In this document: positions 33,546 to 42,641 of the stretch, piece after piece | Numbering within the stretch: position 1 is the first letter of the stretch | How the letters are laid out: each line of letters opens with the position of its first letter | From: Myxococcales bacterium | GTDB taxonomy: Bacteria > Myxococcota > B64-G9 | Length of the DNA stretch: 64,000 nt | Reading direction: 5' to 3' | NCBI GenBank assembly: GCA_012798435.1 | Contig: JAAZNF010000099.1 | Coordinates: 16,894 to 80,893, forward strand | The notes under the pieces: model-generated | Databases searched by the model: none | The model's input: the letters and a program-made list of their open reading frames with translations, nothing else | Told to the model about the DNA's origin: nothing | Made by a program: the position numbers and the translations under genes

Positions 33546-34907
33546 ATGAAAGTTGCAGTCGTGATCCTCGGTTTGGCGCTCGCCGTGGCCTTCGGCGCCC
33601 CGCTGGCGGCACAGGACCTTCAGCCGCCGGCCGGTGCGGCCGCGACGGTGCACCGCGCCGTTCTTCCGTCCGGGGCGGTGTTGCTGGTGGAACGCGTGCC
33701 GGGCGCGGAGACGGTGGCGCTGCAGGCGGTGTTCCCGGGCGGAACCCGTGCCGAGGAGCCGGAGAGCTGTGGCATCCATCAACTCATCGCGCGCCTGTTC
33801 GGCCGCAAGACATCGCGGCACGGCGTCGGCGAGATCGGGCGCTTGCTGGCCGAAATGCGCGGCCGCCTGGAGGGATTCGCGGGGCGCAACAGTTTTGGGC
33901 TATTCGCCGAATTTCCCAAGGACCGCGCGCGCGAAGGGCTGGCCCTGGCGGCGGACAGCCTGGCTGCGGAGTTTCCGGAGCGCGAGGTGCTGCGGGCGCG
34001 GGACGAGCTGCTCTCGGCCATCCGTGAGCACGAGGAGGATCCGGCCGCCGCGGCGCTGGATGCCTTCCTCGACACCTTGTACCGCGCCCACCCCTACCGC
34101 CTGCCGCTGCTCGGTCGGATGAGCGCGGTGGCCGATCTGCGCGCGCCGCGCCTGCGGGAGTTCTACGCCCGCGCCGCCCGGCCCGACCGGCTGGTGGTGG
34201 CGGTGGTGGGCGACGTGGAGCCCGCCAGCGTGGTGGAGACGCTGCGCTCGAGGCTTGCGGCTCCAGCGCAAAAAACCAAGTCCGCGCCGCCGCCCGCGGT
34301 GCCGCTGGAGCCGCTGCCGGACCAGCCGCGCGCGCGCGCCGTCGTTCGCGCGATCGCGAAGACGTACCTGGTCGTCGGGTTCGCCGGGCTTACGGTGCAG
34401 GACGCCGATCGGCACGCGTTGCAACTCGCCGGGGCGCTGCTGGAGGGGCCCGCCGGGATATCCCCGCGGCTGCGGGCCGCCGGGGTGTCCGCCTCGTCTC
34501 TGAACGTGGCCCACATGAACGGCATCGAGCCGGGGTTTTTCGCGGTGGTGGCCGCCGTCGAGCCTTCCCAGGTTGCGCGCGCGAAAGACGCCATCCTGGA
34601 GGCTCTGCGCGCGCTGGCCGGATCTTTGGCGCCGGCCGAGGAGCTCGAGCGGGTCCGGCGAGAGGCCCTGGAGGCCGCCACCTTGGCGCGAACCCGGCCC
34701 GCCGCCCGCGCCGCGGAGCTGGCCTACGCGGAACTCTTCGGGCTGGCCTTAGGCGCCGGCGGCGCCGACCTGGAGGACCTCTCCCGGGTGTCGGCCGGCG
34801 ACGTCCAGCGCGTCTCGCGTCGCGTCTTCGTCGAGCGAGCGCCGGTCGTGGTGACGGTGGGGCCCGGGGCTCGCCCGGCGCCTGCTGCCGCAGAGGAAAA
34901 GAAATGA
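33546..34907 (+). CDS. M16-type zinc peptidase homologue lacking the HxxEH motif
   Basis: 453 aa from ATG 33546, chosen because it gives a clean signal peptide (KVAVVILGLALAVAFGAPLAAQ); ATG 33525 is an alternative. The fold pattern of M16 peptidases is present (VLPSGAVLLVERVPGAETVALQAVF, GFAGRNSFGLFAEFP, RLVVAVVGDVE), with N- and C-terminal M16 halves. Where active enzymes have H-x-x-E-H, this protein has H-Q-L-I-A, so it should be inactive as a peptidase; such subunits usually pair with an active partner, which is not in the window. Its stop overlaps the glmU start (ATGA). TTGACA at 33481 may be part of a weak promoter. Confidence 0.7.
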   Translation: MKVAVVILGLALAVAFGAPLAAQDLQPPAGAAATVHRAVLPSGAVLLVERVPGAETVALQAVFPGGTRAEEPESCGIHQLIARLFGRKTSRHGVGEIGRLLAEMRGRLEGFAGRNSFGLFAEFPKDRAREGLALAADSLAAEFPEREVLRARDELLSAIREHEEDPAAAALDAFLDTLYRAHPYRLPLLGRMSAVADLRAPRLREFYARAARPDRLVVAVVGDVEPASVVETLRSRLAAPAQKTKSAPPPAVPLEPLPDQPRARAVVRAIAKTYLVVGFAGLTVQDADRHALQLAGALLEGPAGISPRLRAAGVSASSLNVAHMNGIEPGFFAVVAAVEPSQVARAKDAILEALRALAGSLAPAEELERVRREALEAATLARTRPAARAAELAYAELFGLALGAGGADLEDLSRVSAGDVQRVSRRVFVERAPVVVTVGPGARPAPAAAEEKK

Positions 34908-36274
34908 ACACCGCCTGTGTCATCCTGGCGGCCGGGCTCGGCAAGCGCATGCGCTCGCGCCTGGCCAAGGTGCTGCACCCGGTCCTGGACCGGCCCATGC
35001 TGCTGTACCCGGTGGAGCTGGCGCTTCGGCTTCGCTGCCGGCCCGTGGTGGTGGTGGCCGGGCACCAGGAGGAGACGGTGCGGCAGTTGCTCGGCGGGCG
35101 GTTCGGCGCCGGGGTGCGGGTGGTCCGGCAGTGGCCGCCGCGCGGCACGGGGCACGCGCTGCTCATGGCCCGCCCGGCGCTCCCCCGGACGGGGCGCCTG
35201 CTGGTGTTGTGCGGGGACGTGCCGCTGCTGACGGCGGCGGAGGTCGCCCGGCTGCGGCGGGGCGCGCGCGACACGGCGGTGGCGTTTCTCACCGCCAGGC
35301 TTTCCGACCCGTCGGGGTACGGCCGGGTGGTGCGCGACGGGCGCGGCGAGGTGCTGCGCATCGTCGAGCACGCCGACGCCGGTGCCGCCGAGCGGCGCAT
35401 CGACGAGATCAACACCGGGGTGTACCTGCTCGACCTGGCCTTCGTCCACTCCACCATCGGAGCGCTGCGCGCCGGCAACGCGCAGCGCGAGTTCTACCTC
35501 ACCGACCTGGTGGCCGAGGCGCGAAAGCGCAGCCGCGCCGTGGCCGGCATCGAGGTGGATGATGCCGAGTTGGTGCTGGGGATCAACACCCGCCTGGAGC
35601 TCGCGCGCGCGGAGGAGATCCTCTCTGCGCGCCTTGCGCGCGCACTCTCCCGGCGCGGCGTCACCATTCATCAACCGTCCTCCACCCGCCTGTGCGCGGA
35701 TGTGCGCGCCGGGCGCGACAGCGAGATCCTGCCGGGGTGCCAGTTCTCGGGGAGGGTGCGCCTGGGGCGCGGCTGCCGTATCGGCCCGTACGCGGTGCTG
35801 CGCGACTGCGCGGTGGGCGACGGCGCCTCGATCGGCCCGTTCTGCGTGCTCGAGGACTGCGTGGTGGGCAAGGATGCGCGGGTGGGGCCGTTCTCGCGCC
35901 TGCGGCCGGGCGCCGTGCTCGGCCCCGAGGTCCACGTGGGCAACTTCGTCGAGGTCAAGAAGAGCCGCCTGGGCCGCGGCAGCAAGGCCAACCACCTCAC
36001 CTACCTGGGCGACGCCGTCGTCGGGCGGGGCGTCAACGTGGGCGCCGGCACCATCACCTGCAACTACGACGGCACGCACAAGCACCCCACCGTGATCGAG
36101 GACGGCGCCTTCATCGGCTCCGACACCCAGCTGGTGGCCCCGGTGCGGGTGGGCAAGAACGCCGTGATCGGGGCCGGGACCACCGTGACAAACGACGTCC
36201 CGGCCGAGGCGCTGGCCGTCTCCCGGGTGAAACAGACGCACGTGCCTGGCTACGCGCGCCGCCGGCGGCGCTGA
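34904..36274 (+). CDS. glmU: Bifunctional N-acetylglucosamine-1-phosphate uridyltransferase / glucosamine-1-phosphate acetyltransferase
   Basis: 456 aa, the normal length for GlmU. N-terminal pyrophosphorylase domain with ILAAGLGKRMRSRLAKVLHP (nucleotide loop and Lys), QWPPRGTGHALLMARP and LCGDVPLL; C-terminal left-handed beta-helix of hexapeptide repeats from about residue 255, with GNFVEVKKSRLG and ITCNYDGTHKHPT marking the acetyltransferase site. It makes UDP-GlcNAc for peptidoglycan and lipopolysaccharide in the cytoplasm. Translationally coupled to an M16-like protein rather than to glmS, which is an uncommon setting. Confidence 0.95.
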   Translation: MNTACVILAAGLGKRMRSRLAKVLHPVLDRPMLLYPVELALRLRCRPVVVVAGHQEETVRQLLGGRFGAGVRVVRQWPPRGTGHALLMARPALPRTGRLLVLCGDVPLLTAAEVARLRRGARDTAVAFLTARLSDPSGYGRVVRDGRGEVLRIVEHADAGAAERRIDEINTGVYLLDLAFVHSTIGALRAGNAQREFYLTDLVAEARKRSRAVAGIEVDDAELVLGINTRLELARAEEILSARLARALSRRGVTIHQPSSTRLCADVRAGRDSEILPGCQFSGRVRLGRGCRIGPYAVLRDCAVGDGASIGPFCVLEDCVVGKDARVGPFSRLRPGAVLGPEVHVGNFVEVKKSRLGRGSKANHLTYLGDAVVGRGVNVGAGTITCNYDGTHKHPTVIEDGAFIGSDTQLVAPVRVGKNAVIGAGTTVTNDVPAEALAVSRVKQTHVPGYARRRRR

Positions 36275-36301
36275 GCCGGGCCGGCCGCAGAAAGGACCCA
36301 C

Positions 36302-37699
36302 ATGACCTCCGCCGCCATTCCTGCCGAGTTCCGCGACCCCGCCTACCGGCGCCGCCGCTTCCAGAACTGGATGATCGTCGGCCTGCTGTACTCGTTCTTC
36401 TACATGACGCGCTACAACTTCACCGCGCTCGGGCCGGTGTTGATGGACGCCTTCGGCTGGACCAAGGTCGATCTCTCGTACCTCGAGACCGCCATGCCCT
36501 TCATCTACGGCGTGTCGGTCATCTTCAACGCCATGATTGCGGACCGCCTGGGGGGCCGCAAGGCCTTCCTGATCGGCGCGGCCGGCGTAGTGGTGATGAA
36601 TTTCATCTTCGGTGCCTTTTACCTGGCGGTGCTGCAACCGCCCGTCATCCAGAGCGGCGGCGCCGAGCGCGTCATCCTGCAGCCGGCCGTCATCGCCGGC
36701 GATCTGACCTCCAGCCAGCTGGCGATCATCATGTCCGTGGTGTGGGCCGTGAACGCCTACTTCCAGTCCTTTGGCGCGCTGTCGATCGTCAAGATCAACG
36801 CGCAGTGGTTCCACGTGGGCGAACGCGGCACCTTCGGCGCCATCTTCGGGGTGTTGATCCGCTTCGGCCTGGTGCTGGGCTTCTCGGGCGCGCCGCTCAT
36901 CGCCAGGGTGCTGCCCTGGCACTACGCCTTCTGGCTGCCGGCGCTGGCGGTCGCCGTCCTCTTCGTGCTGGTCAAGCTGTTCGTGGTCGAGCGGCCCGAG
37001 GACGCCGGTTTTACAAGGCGAGAGACCGGCGACGCCAAGATCGGCGACGACGACCAGCAGACGCGCATCCGGGACGTGCTCGTCAAGATCTTCACCAGCC
37101 GGGTGATGTGGATGATCGCGCTGGCCTCGGTCATGGTCGGCTTCGTGCGGCGCAGCATCGTCGACTCCTGGTGGCCGGTCTACCTGAAAGAGAACTTCCC
37201 GGCCGATGTCGATACGCTGCAGCAAGCCATGGCCTGGGGCATCGCCGTGTGCGGCATCATCGGCGGCTTCGTGCTCGGCCCGCTGTCCGACAAAGTCTTC
37301 CAGAGCCGGCGCGCGCCGGTGGTGGTGATCGGCTTTGTCGGCATGGCCGCTTGCTTGCTGCTGTTCTATTTCTCCGACGCCCTGCACCTCGGCGGCTGGG
37401 CGGCCTTCGTGTGCATCTCCCTGCTCTCGTTCTTCGTGAACGGCGCGCATGGCCTGATCGGTGGCGCGGCCTCGATGGACTTCGGCGGAAAGAAGGGCGC
37501 GGCGACCGCGGCCGGGCTCTTCGACGGCATGCAGTACTTTTTCGCGGCGCCCTTCACGGGCCTTTTGGTCGGCTGGATCACACAGAACTATGGCTGGCAG
37601 ACCTGGAAGCTGTGGCCCATCCCCTTCGCCGTGATCGGCGCGGTGGTGATGGCCACCCTGTGGAACGTGACCCCGCGCGGCAAGGGCGGTGGGCACTAG
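36302..37699 (+). CDS. OPA-family MFS transporter (sugar-phosphate/phosphate antiporter type)
   Basis: 465 aa, 12 predicted membrane helices. The first helix and loop (RRRFQNWMIVGLLYSFFYMTRYNF) and the loop DRLGGRKAFLIG are typical of the organophosphate:phosphate antiporter group (GlpT, UhpT, UhpC). An extra segment of about 40 residues follows helix 3 (QPPVIQSGGAERVILQPAV), absent from E. coli GlpT. It probably exchanges glycerol-3-phosphate or hexose-phosphate for phosphate across the inner membrane; the substrate is unproven. It lies 27 bp after glmU and 3 bp before folE2, so the three are likely co-transcribed. Confidence 0.8.
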   Translation: MTSAAIPAEFRDPAYRRRRFQNWMIVGLLYSFFYMTRYNFTALGPVLMDAFGWTKVDLSYLETAMPFIYGVSVIFNAMIADRLGGRKAFLIGAAGVVVMNFIFGAFYLAVLQPPVIQSGGAERVILQPAVIAGDLTSSQLAIIMSVVWAVNAYFQSFGALSIVKINAQWFHVGERGTFGAIFGVLIRFGLVLGFSGAPLIARVLPWHYAFWLPALAVAVLFVLVKLFVVERPEDAGFTRRETGDAKIGDDDQQTRIRDVLVKIFTSRVMWMIALASVMVGFVRRSIVDSWWPVYLKENFPADVDTLQQAMAWGIAVCGIIGGFVLGPLSDKVFQSRRAPVVVIGFVGMAACLLLFYFSDALHLGGWAAFVCISLLSFFVNGAHGLIGGAASMDFGGKKGAATAAGLFDGMQYFFAAPFTGLLVGWITQNYGWQTWKLWPIPFAVIGAVVMATLWNVTPRGKGGGH

Positions 37700-37702
37700 G
37701 CC

Positions 37703-38506
37703 GTGGCGCGCAAAAACAAAAAGGCGGCCGGGGCCGGCCCCGACGTCCAGTCCCGGCGCGATGGGCGGCATCTCCCCATCGACCGGGTGGGGGTGAAGGA
37801 CCTGCTGTACCCGATCCAGGTGCTGGACCGCGAGCGCGGCCGGCAGGCCACCGTGGCGCGGGTGAGCATGTTCGTCAACCTGCCGCACCGCTTCAAGGGC
37901 ACGCACATGAGCCGGTTCGTCGAGATCCTCAACGAGCGTTGCCAGGACATGAGCACCACCGCCATCCCCGATCTGCTGCGCGAGATGCGCCGGCGCCTCC
38001 AGGCCCGCACCGCCCGCATCTCGGTGGCCTTTCCCTTCTTCCGTAAAAAGCGCGCCCCAGTCTCGGGCGCCGAGGGGCTGCTGTACTACCCGGTGACGGT
38101 GCGCGGCGAGGCCGGGCGCCGGGTGCATCTGGAGATCGAGGTCGAGGTGCCCATCACCGCGCTGTGCCCGTGCTCCAAGGCCATCTCGGAGGTGGGGGCC
38201 CACAACCAGCGCGGCTGGGTGCGGGTGCGCTTTACGCCGCGGCGCTTCGTGTGGCTCGAGGAGATCATCGATCTCGTCGAGGGCTGCGCCTCCTGTGACA
38301 TCTACTCGGTGCTGAAGCGCGCCGACGAGAAGTTCGTCACCGAGCGCGCCTACCGCCGGCCGCGCTTCGTCGAGGACGTGGCCCGCGAGGTGGCGCGAGC
38401 GCTCGCCCGCCACCCGAAGCTCGCCGCCTTCTCGGTCGAGGTGGAGAACCAGGAGTCCATCCACGCCCACAACACCTACGCCTACCTGGAGAGCCGCCCT
38501 AGCTGA
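37703..38506 (+). CDS. folE2: GTP cyclohydrolase I type IB
   Basis: 267 aa from GTG 37703, three bases after the transporter stop. FolE2/GCYH-IB motifs are clear: LPHRFKGTHMSRFVEIL, the metal-site ITALCPCSKAISE, CASCDIYSVLKR and the terminal SIHAHNTYAYLE. It converts GTP to dihydroneopterin triphosphate, the first step of folate (or queuosine precursor) synthesis, using metals other than zinc in zinc-poor conditions in known cases. Its last 8 bp overlap the end of the convergent symporter gene. Confidence 0.93.
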   Translation: MARKNKKAAGAGPDVQSRRDGRHLPIDRVGVKDLLYPIQVLDRERGRQATVARVSMFVNLPHRFKGTHMSRFVEILNERCQDMSTTAIPDLLREMRRRLQARTARISVAFPFFRKKRAPVSGAEGLLYYPVTVRGEAGRRVHLEIEVEVPITALCPCSKAISEVGAHNQRGWVRVRFTPRRFVWLEEIIDLVEGCASCDIYSVLKRADEKFVTERAYRRPRFVEDVAREVARALARHPKLAAFSVEVENQESIHAHNTYAYLESRPS

Positions 38507-39869
38507 AGTCCTTTCCCATCACGATGGCGAGAAGCAGCGCCAAAATGCCGAGCGGGCACACCACCCGGATGAGCCATAACCAGAGCGTAAACAACCAGCC
38601 CCTCCCGCCGGCGAGTTCGTCCCGGGCGGCGTCTTTTTTCAAGAACCAGCCCACGAAGATCGTGGTGAACAGCCCGCCCAGCGGCAGCATCCAGTTGGCC
38701 GCCAGGTGATCCAGGGTGGAGAGCACGCCGGGCTTTCCCGAGAAGACGGAGAACGACGACAGCCACGACACCGCGCCCAGCGACAACGCCGAGAGGCACG
38801 AGCCCGCAAACACTGCCCCGGCCGAGAGCAGCGTGGCCCGCGGCCGCGTCATGCCCTGGCGGTCCACCAGGAGCGACACCAGCACCTCGAGCAGCGAGAT
38901 GGTGGAGGTGAGCGCCGCGAAGGCCACCAGCACGAAGAACAGCGGCCCCAGCAGCGCCCCGCCCGGCATCTGGGTGTAGAACAGCTTGGGCAGGGTGACG
39001 AAGAGCATGCCGATGGAGGAGGCCGAAACCTGGTCCTTCATGCCGGGGATGGAGTGGATGATGCTGAACATGATGATGCCGGCGACGAGCGCCACCCCGG
39101 TGTCGAGCAGGGTCACCGACAGCGCGGCCCGGGGCAGCGAGACGTCCTTCTTGAGGTACGAGCCGTAGGCGATCATGGCCCCCAGGCCGAGCGAGAGCGA
39201 GAAGAAGGCTTGGCCCAGGCCATCGAGGATCATCGCCGGTTTCCAGGTGGAGAAGCGCGGCACGAACAGGTGCGCAAGCCCCTCGCCGGCCGCGGGCAGG
39301 GTGAGCGCGGTGACCAGGATGTAGAGCAGGATGAGCGCCAGCGCCGGCATCATGATCTTGTTGCCGCGCTCGATGCCGCTGCCCACGCCGCGGTACACGA
39401 TGAAGGCGGTGAGCCCCGAAAAGAGCAGGGTGAGCAGGATCTGCAACGGGCCGTTCGACAAGAAGCCGCCGAACTCGGCGGGGGCGCCATCGTCGTAGCC
39501 GGCGAACGACCAGCCCAGGCACTGCACGAACGACTTGAGCGACCAGCCGGCGATCACCGTGTAGTAGGAGAGGATCACCGCCGCCGCCGCCACGCCCAGC
39601 CAGCCCACCCCGGACCAGGCCCGGTTGCCGAGCTTTCGGAAGGCCACCACCGGGTTGGCCTGGGCGCGCCGGCCGACCATGAACTCGGCGATCATGATGG
39701 GCAGGCCGAAGAGGGCCACCGCCGCGAGGTACGACAGCACGAACACGCCGCCGTCGTTCTCCCAGGCGAGGTAGGGGAATTTCCACAGGTTGCCGAGCCC
39801 CACCGCCGAGCCCGCCGCGGCCAGGATGAACCCGAGCCGCGAACCCCAGTGACCGCGCTCCTCTGCCAT
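38499..39869 (-). CDS. Sodium:neurotransmitter symporter family (NSS/SNF) transporter
   Basis: 456 aa, about 11-12 helices. The helix-1 signature GSAVGLGNLWKFPYLAWENDGG is the unwound sodium/substrate site of LeuT-type proteins. The ribosome site GAGGAG precedes the ATG. On the minus strand TTGCCA and TAAGAT (about 39949-39944 and 39927-39922, 16-bp spacing) could be its promoter. It imports an amino acid or related amine with sodium across the inner membrane. The gene converges on and overlaps folE2 by 8 bp. Confidence 0.88.
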   Translation of the reverse strand: MAEERGHWGSRLGFILAAAGSAVGLGNLWKFPYLAWENDGGVFVLSYLAAVALFGLPIMIAEFMVGRRAQANPVVAFRKLGNRAWSGVGWLGVAAAAVILSYYTVIAGWSLKSFVQCLGWSFAGYDDGAPAEFGGFLSNGPLQILLTLLFSGLTAFIVYRGVGSGIERGNKIMMPALALILLYILVTALTLPAAGEGLAHLFVPRFSTWKPAMILDGLGQAFFSLSLGLGAMIAYGSYLKKDVSLPRAALSVTLLDTGVALVAGIIMFSIIHSIPGMKDQVSASSIGMLFVTLPKLFYTQMPGGALLGPLFFVLVAFAALTSTISLLEVLVSLLVDRQGMTRPRATLLSAGAVFAGSCLSALSLGAVSWLSSFSVFSGKPGVLSTLDHLAANWMLPLGGLFTTIFVGWFLKKDAARDELAGGRGWLFTLWLWLIRVVCPLGILALLLAIVMGKDFS

Positions 39870-40236
39870 GCACGACTCCTCGGGAGCATGCGCTCAACGC
39901 GCGTTTTCGGGCCGGAATCTTAGCGCAGCCTCCGACGATGGCAAAAAAAAATCGCGCTTTCGAGAAGGCGCGCCCGGCCTGGGCCACGGGATAAATCCCC
40001 TGCGCCATGCTGATGGATTCCGATGTTGTTCGGTGGCTGGTTGGCTGGTTGAATGCTCACAGCACCTTCCACCAGGGCACGGCGAGGACGTCGGGCGCGA
40101 GCCATTCGATGGCCGTGCCGGTATGCAGCAGCAGCCCAATGGACGACAATGGACGGACAATGGACGGTGCCAGCCACCCCGGAAATCCCACGGAAGTAAC
40201 CGAAAGTAAACAGGAATGTTTGGAGCGCCCAGTGCT
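39870..40236. other. 367-bp gene-free region with short tandem repeat
   Basis: The first about 90 bp hold the likely promoter of the symporter gene (minus strand). The rest shows no convincing gene. GACAATGGACG occurs twice in tandem (40145-40166), preceded by a third partial unit, AATGGAC (40138-40144). No terminator-like hairpin with a T-run is evident for the gene that ends at 40237. Confidence 0.4.
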
Positions 40237-41070
40237 CTAAAAACCCAACCGGCGCACCTCGATGGCCCGGGTGAAGTCCTCCTCGGGTTCATCGAGGGCG
40301 CTGGTGGCGCGGGCCACCTCGCCGAAGCATTCGAAGAAGAACGACACCTGGCGCTGGCTGGTGCTCTGGCCGGCGGCCGGCTGGAGCAGGGTGCGGGTGC
40401 GTACCCGCAACGCCTGGGTGAAGGTGAGCTGGGGCAGGACAAGCTCGCCGGCGGCGTCGATGGAGATCTCGTAGGTGTCCCGGCCGGCGTAGGGCAGGCC
40501 GCGAAAGACGCCGTTTAGGACCTCGCCCACCGAGACGCGCCGATCGCCGACCTGCAGCGGGTAGCGGTAGAGCATGACCGGGCTCTGGTAGGGGAGCAGG
40601 GTCTTGCCCTCAGGCGGGTTCTCCTCGGCCGAGGCCACGCCCAAGAGGAGCAGCGCGCCGCCGTCGTTCTGGTAGATGGCCTCGATGCGGCAGCCGGCGT
40701 CGAAACAGGCGACGAAGCGCGCGTTGGGAAAGTGCGGCGCGTACCAGCGCTGGTTGGGCTCGTGGACCGCCACCGCCAGGGCCTGGTCGGAGGCGAAGTC
40801 CGCGCCCCAGTCCCAGACCCGCCGGCCGGCACCGTCGACCCGTCCAGCCACGTCCACCGCACGCTCCTCCCCCGCCGGCGAGATCAAGAAGGACGCTGGG
40901 AGATCGAAGGACACCACGAGCTCGCTCTCGTCGATGCGCCCGTCCAGGTTCGGCAGACAGTCGAGCGGCTGGATGTCCGGCGCCTGGTACGGCGGGCGCT
41001 CGGGGAGGAAGGTCTGGTTGTCGCCGCAACCCACGAATACCAGCGGAAGGAGGACAATGAGCTGTTTCAT
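40237..41070 (-). CDS. Lipoprotein, paralogue of the 43519-44562 lipoprotein
   Basis: 277 aa; ATG overlaps the stop of the outer-membrane gene (41067-41070). Lipoprotein signal ending VFVGC. The mature domain is a beta-rich module: RRVWDWGADF, NQRWYAPHFPNARFVACFD, ALLLLGVASAEENPPEGKTLL, YRYPLQVGDRR and the terminus FFECFGEVARATS...FTRAIEVRRLGF. The same landmarks occur in the lipoprotein at the head of this block (FWDLTAQL, WFAPEFPGATYAAQL, ALLLRGVASPQDDYTRTLL, FTRASEVRRLSP), so the two are paralogues. Last gene of a six-gene overlapping operon. Function unknown. Confidence 0.7.
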   Translation of the reverse strand: MKQLIVLLPLVFVGCGDNQTFLPERPPYQAPDIQPLDCLPNLDGRIDESELVVSFDLPASFLISPAGEERAVDVAGRVDGAGRRVWDWGADFASDQALAVAVHEPNQRWYAPHFPNARFVACFDAGCRIEAIYQNDGGALLLLGVASAEENPPEGKTLLPYQSPVMLYRYPLQVGDRRVSVGEVLNGVFRGLPYAGRDTYEISIDAAGELVLPQLTFTQALRVRTRTLLQPAAGQSTSQRQVSFFFECFGEVARATSALDEPEEDFTRAIEVRRLGF

Positions 41071-42641
41071 GTGGCAAACCTCACCAAGAGCCGCAGCCGC
41101 AGCAGTTGGGCCGGGCGGGCGCGCAGCGCGAGCGCGGGGTTGTCGAGGCCCGCAAGCGGCACGAGCAGAGCGTGCTCGAGCACCAGCGAAAACCCGTCGG
41201 GGTTGATCCAGGCCAGGGTGGGGTCGATCTCCACTCCCAGTGGCCGCTCCCCGCCGGGGGTGGAGGTCGCCTCCAGGGCCGAGGAGAACACCGCGGCCAC
41301 GCCCAACGACAGCTCGGAGCGCCCCAGGCGCAGCAGGGTCCAGCGCAGGTGGGGCCGCAGGTACCAGGCGTCGGTGACCGCGCCCACGATCTCGGCGAAC
41401 AGGATGCGGTCGATGCGGTAGTCGGGGTGGAAGCGGAAGTTGTCCACCCTGTTGTCGCGCGGGGGATTCGCCTGGGCCCCGTCCAGATCGCCCGCTTGCG
41501 GCGCGCGCGCGCCGGCCACCGGGAAGGCGCCGAAGCCGGGGGCGCTGTCGCCCGAGGCCACGCCGGCGTCGAGCCCGAAAAAAAAGCGGCCCCGCACGGC
41601 CTCGAAGTCGCTCTCGATCACCGCGCCGAACTGGCGCGCCTCGACGGCGTCGTGGAGCAACGCGCCGGGGAGAACCGAGGCCTGCTCGATGCGGCCGAGG
41701 AGCAGCGCCCCCTCGGCTTCCAGCCGCAGGCGGGGGAGGGACAGGCGCAGCCAGGCGTCCAGGGCCAGGGCCGAGAATCCGCGCCGCATTACCGCTTCCG
41801 ACGTGATCTCCACCGGGCGGGCCACGTCGAGGTAGCCGGCCGGCACGTCGTTTTTCTGGAAGCGGTAGGAGGCGTAGGCGCCGTACTCGAAAGTGGTCTT
41901 GCCCGCGCGCAGGCGCCGGCGGCGGCTCGCGTCGCTTGTGATGTTCAGCACCGCGAAGGTCACGGTGCGCAGGTCGTCGCTGGGGTCGAGATCGATGGAG
42001 GTGTTGGGGGCGCGCCGGGCGGTGCTGGGCCCGATGGCGGAGAAGTCGTAGGCCAGCGCGAACAGGTGCCCCAGGGTGGGCAGCACGAAGGCCACCCGGT
42101 CGGCCGCGTCCCCGCTGTTGCAGTCCGCGCAGTCGCCGCCGTTCGCGAGCATGCCCAGCCCCCAGGTGGCGCCCATCCTTCCCGCGGCCAGCACGCCGAA
42201 GGGCAGCAGGATCTCGGCGTAGGCGCGCTTGAGGCGCAGGGCGCTGCCGGGCGGGTGCTGGGAGGTGGTCAGCGTGGGCGCCGCGTCGGGGGTGCTCCCC
42301 AGCACCAGGTTGTCCAGCACGTCCAGCCGGGTGCGCAGGGCCATGGCCGCCCGCGGCATCAGCAGCGAGAGGTCGGTGCGCAGGCGCAGGTCGGCCTGGG
42401 TGAGCGTCTGCCCGGTGGGGTCGGCCAGCGGCACCGGGAAGAGCGCCTCGCCCGAGGGCGTGGGCCCCCGGTCGAGATCGAGGTTGTAGAAGAGCTCGCC
42501 GCGCAGGCGCAGGTCGCCGTCGAGCTTTACGGTGGTGGCGGAGGCCGCCTCGATGTCCTGGCCCAGATCGGAAAAGCCGGTGCCACGTGCGACGGGCGCG
42601 GCCAGCAGCGCGCCGAGCAACACGAAGGCGGCGCGCATCAT
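41067..42641 (-). CDS. Outer-membrane beta-barrel-like protein (TIGR04551-like)
   Basis: 524 aa from ATG 42641 (GGGAGGAC upstream), overlapping the hydrolase stop by 4 bp. Sec signal peptide (MRAAFVLLGALLAAPVARG), then alternating amphipathic strands throughout, ending in an aromatic/hydrophobic strand, typical of an outer-membrane barrel. LGMLANGGDCADCNSGDAADRVAF, with two cysteines, is a motif I associate with a roughly 500-aa myxococcal family (TIGR04551, from memory). Probably a porin or anchor for the lipoproteins encoded on both sides. Confidence 0.65.
   Translation of the reverse strand: MMRAAFVLLGALLAAPVARGTGFSDLGQDIEAASATTVKLDGDLRLRGELFYNLDLDRGPTPSGEALFPVPLADPTGQTLTQADLRLRTDLSLLMPRAAMALRTRLDVLDNLVLGSTPDAAPTLTTSQHPPGSALRLKRAYAEILLPFGVLAAGRMGATWGLGMLANGGDCADCNSGDAADRVAFVLPTLGHLFALAYDFSAIGPSTARRAPNTSIDLDPSDDLRTVTFAVLNITSDASRRRRLRAGKTTFEYGAYASYRFQKNDVPAGYLDVARPVEITSEAVMRRGFSALALDAWLRLSLPRLRLEAEGALLLGRIEQASVLPGALLHDAVEARQFGAVIESDFEAVRGRFFFGLDAGVASGDSAPGFGAFPVAGARAPQAGDLDGAQANPPRDNRVDNFRFHPDYRIDRILFAEIVGAVTDAWYLRPHLRWTLLRLGRSELSLGVAAVFSSALEATSTPGGERPLGVEIDPTLAWINPDGFSLVLEHALLVPLAGLDNPALALRARPAQLLRLRLLVRFAT

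Noticed and set aside
34724..38470. Very long open frame on the minus strand opposite glmU, the transporter and folE2
   Set aside because: It is a by-product of GC-rich third positions opposite three well-identified genes; its translation is Arg/His/Ala-rich and has no family pattern.
40138..40166. Tandem GACAATGGACG units as a CRISPR or VNTR
   Set aside because: Only two full copies plus one partial unit, without spacers; too little to call more than a minor repeat.
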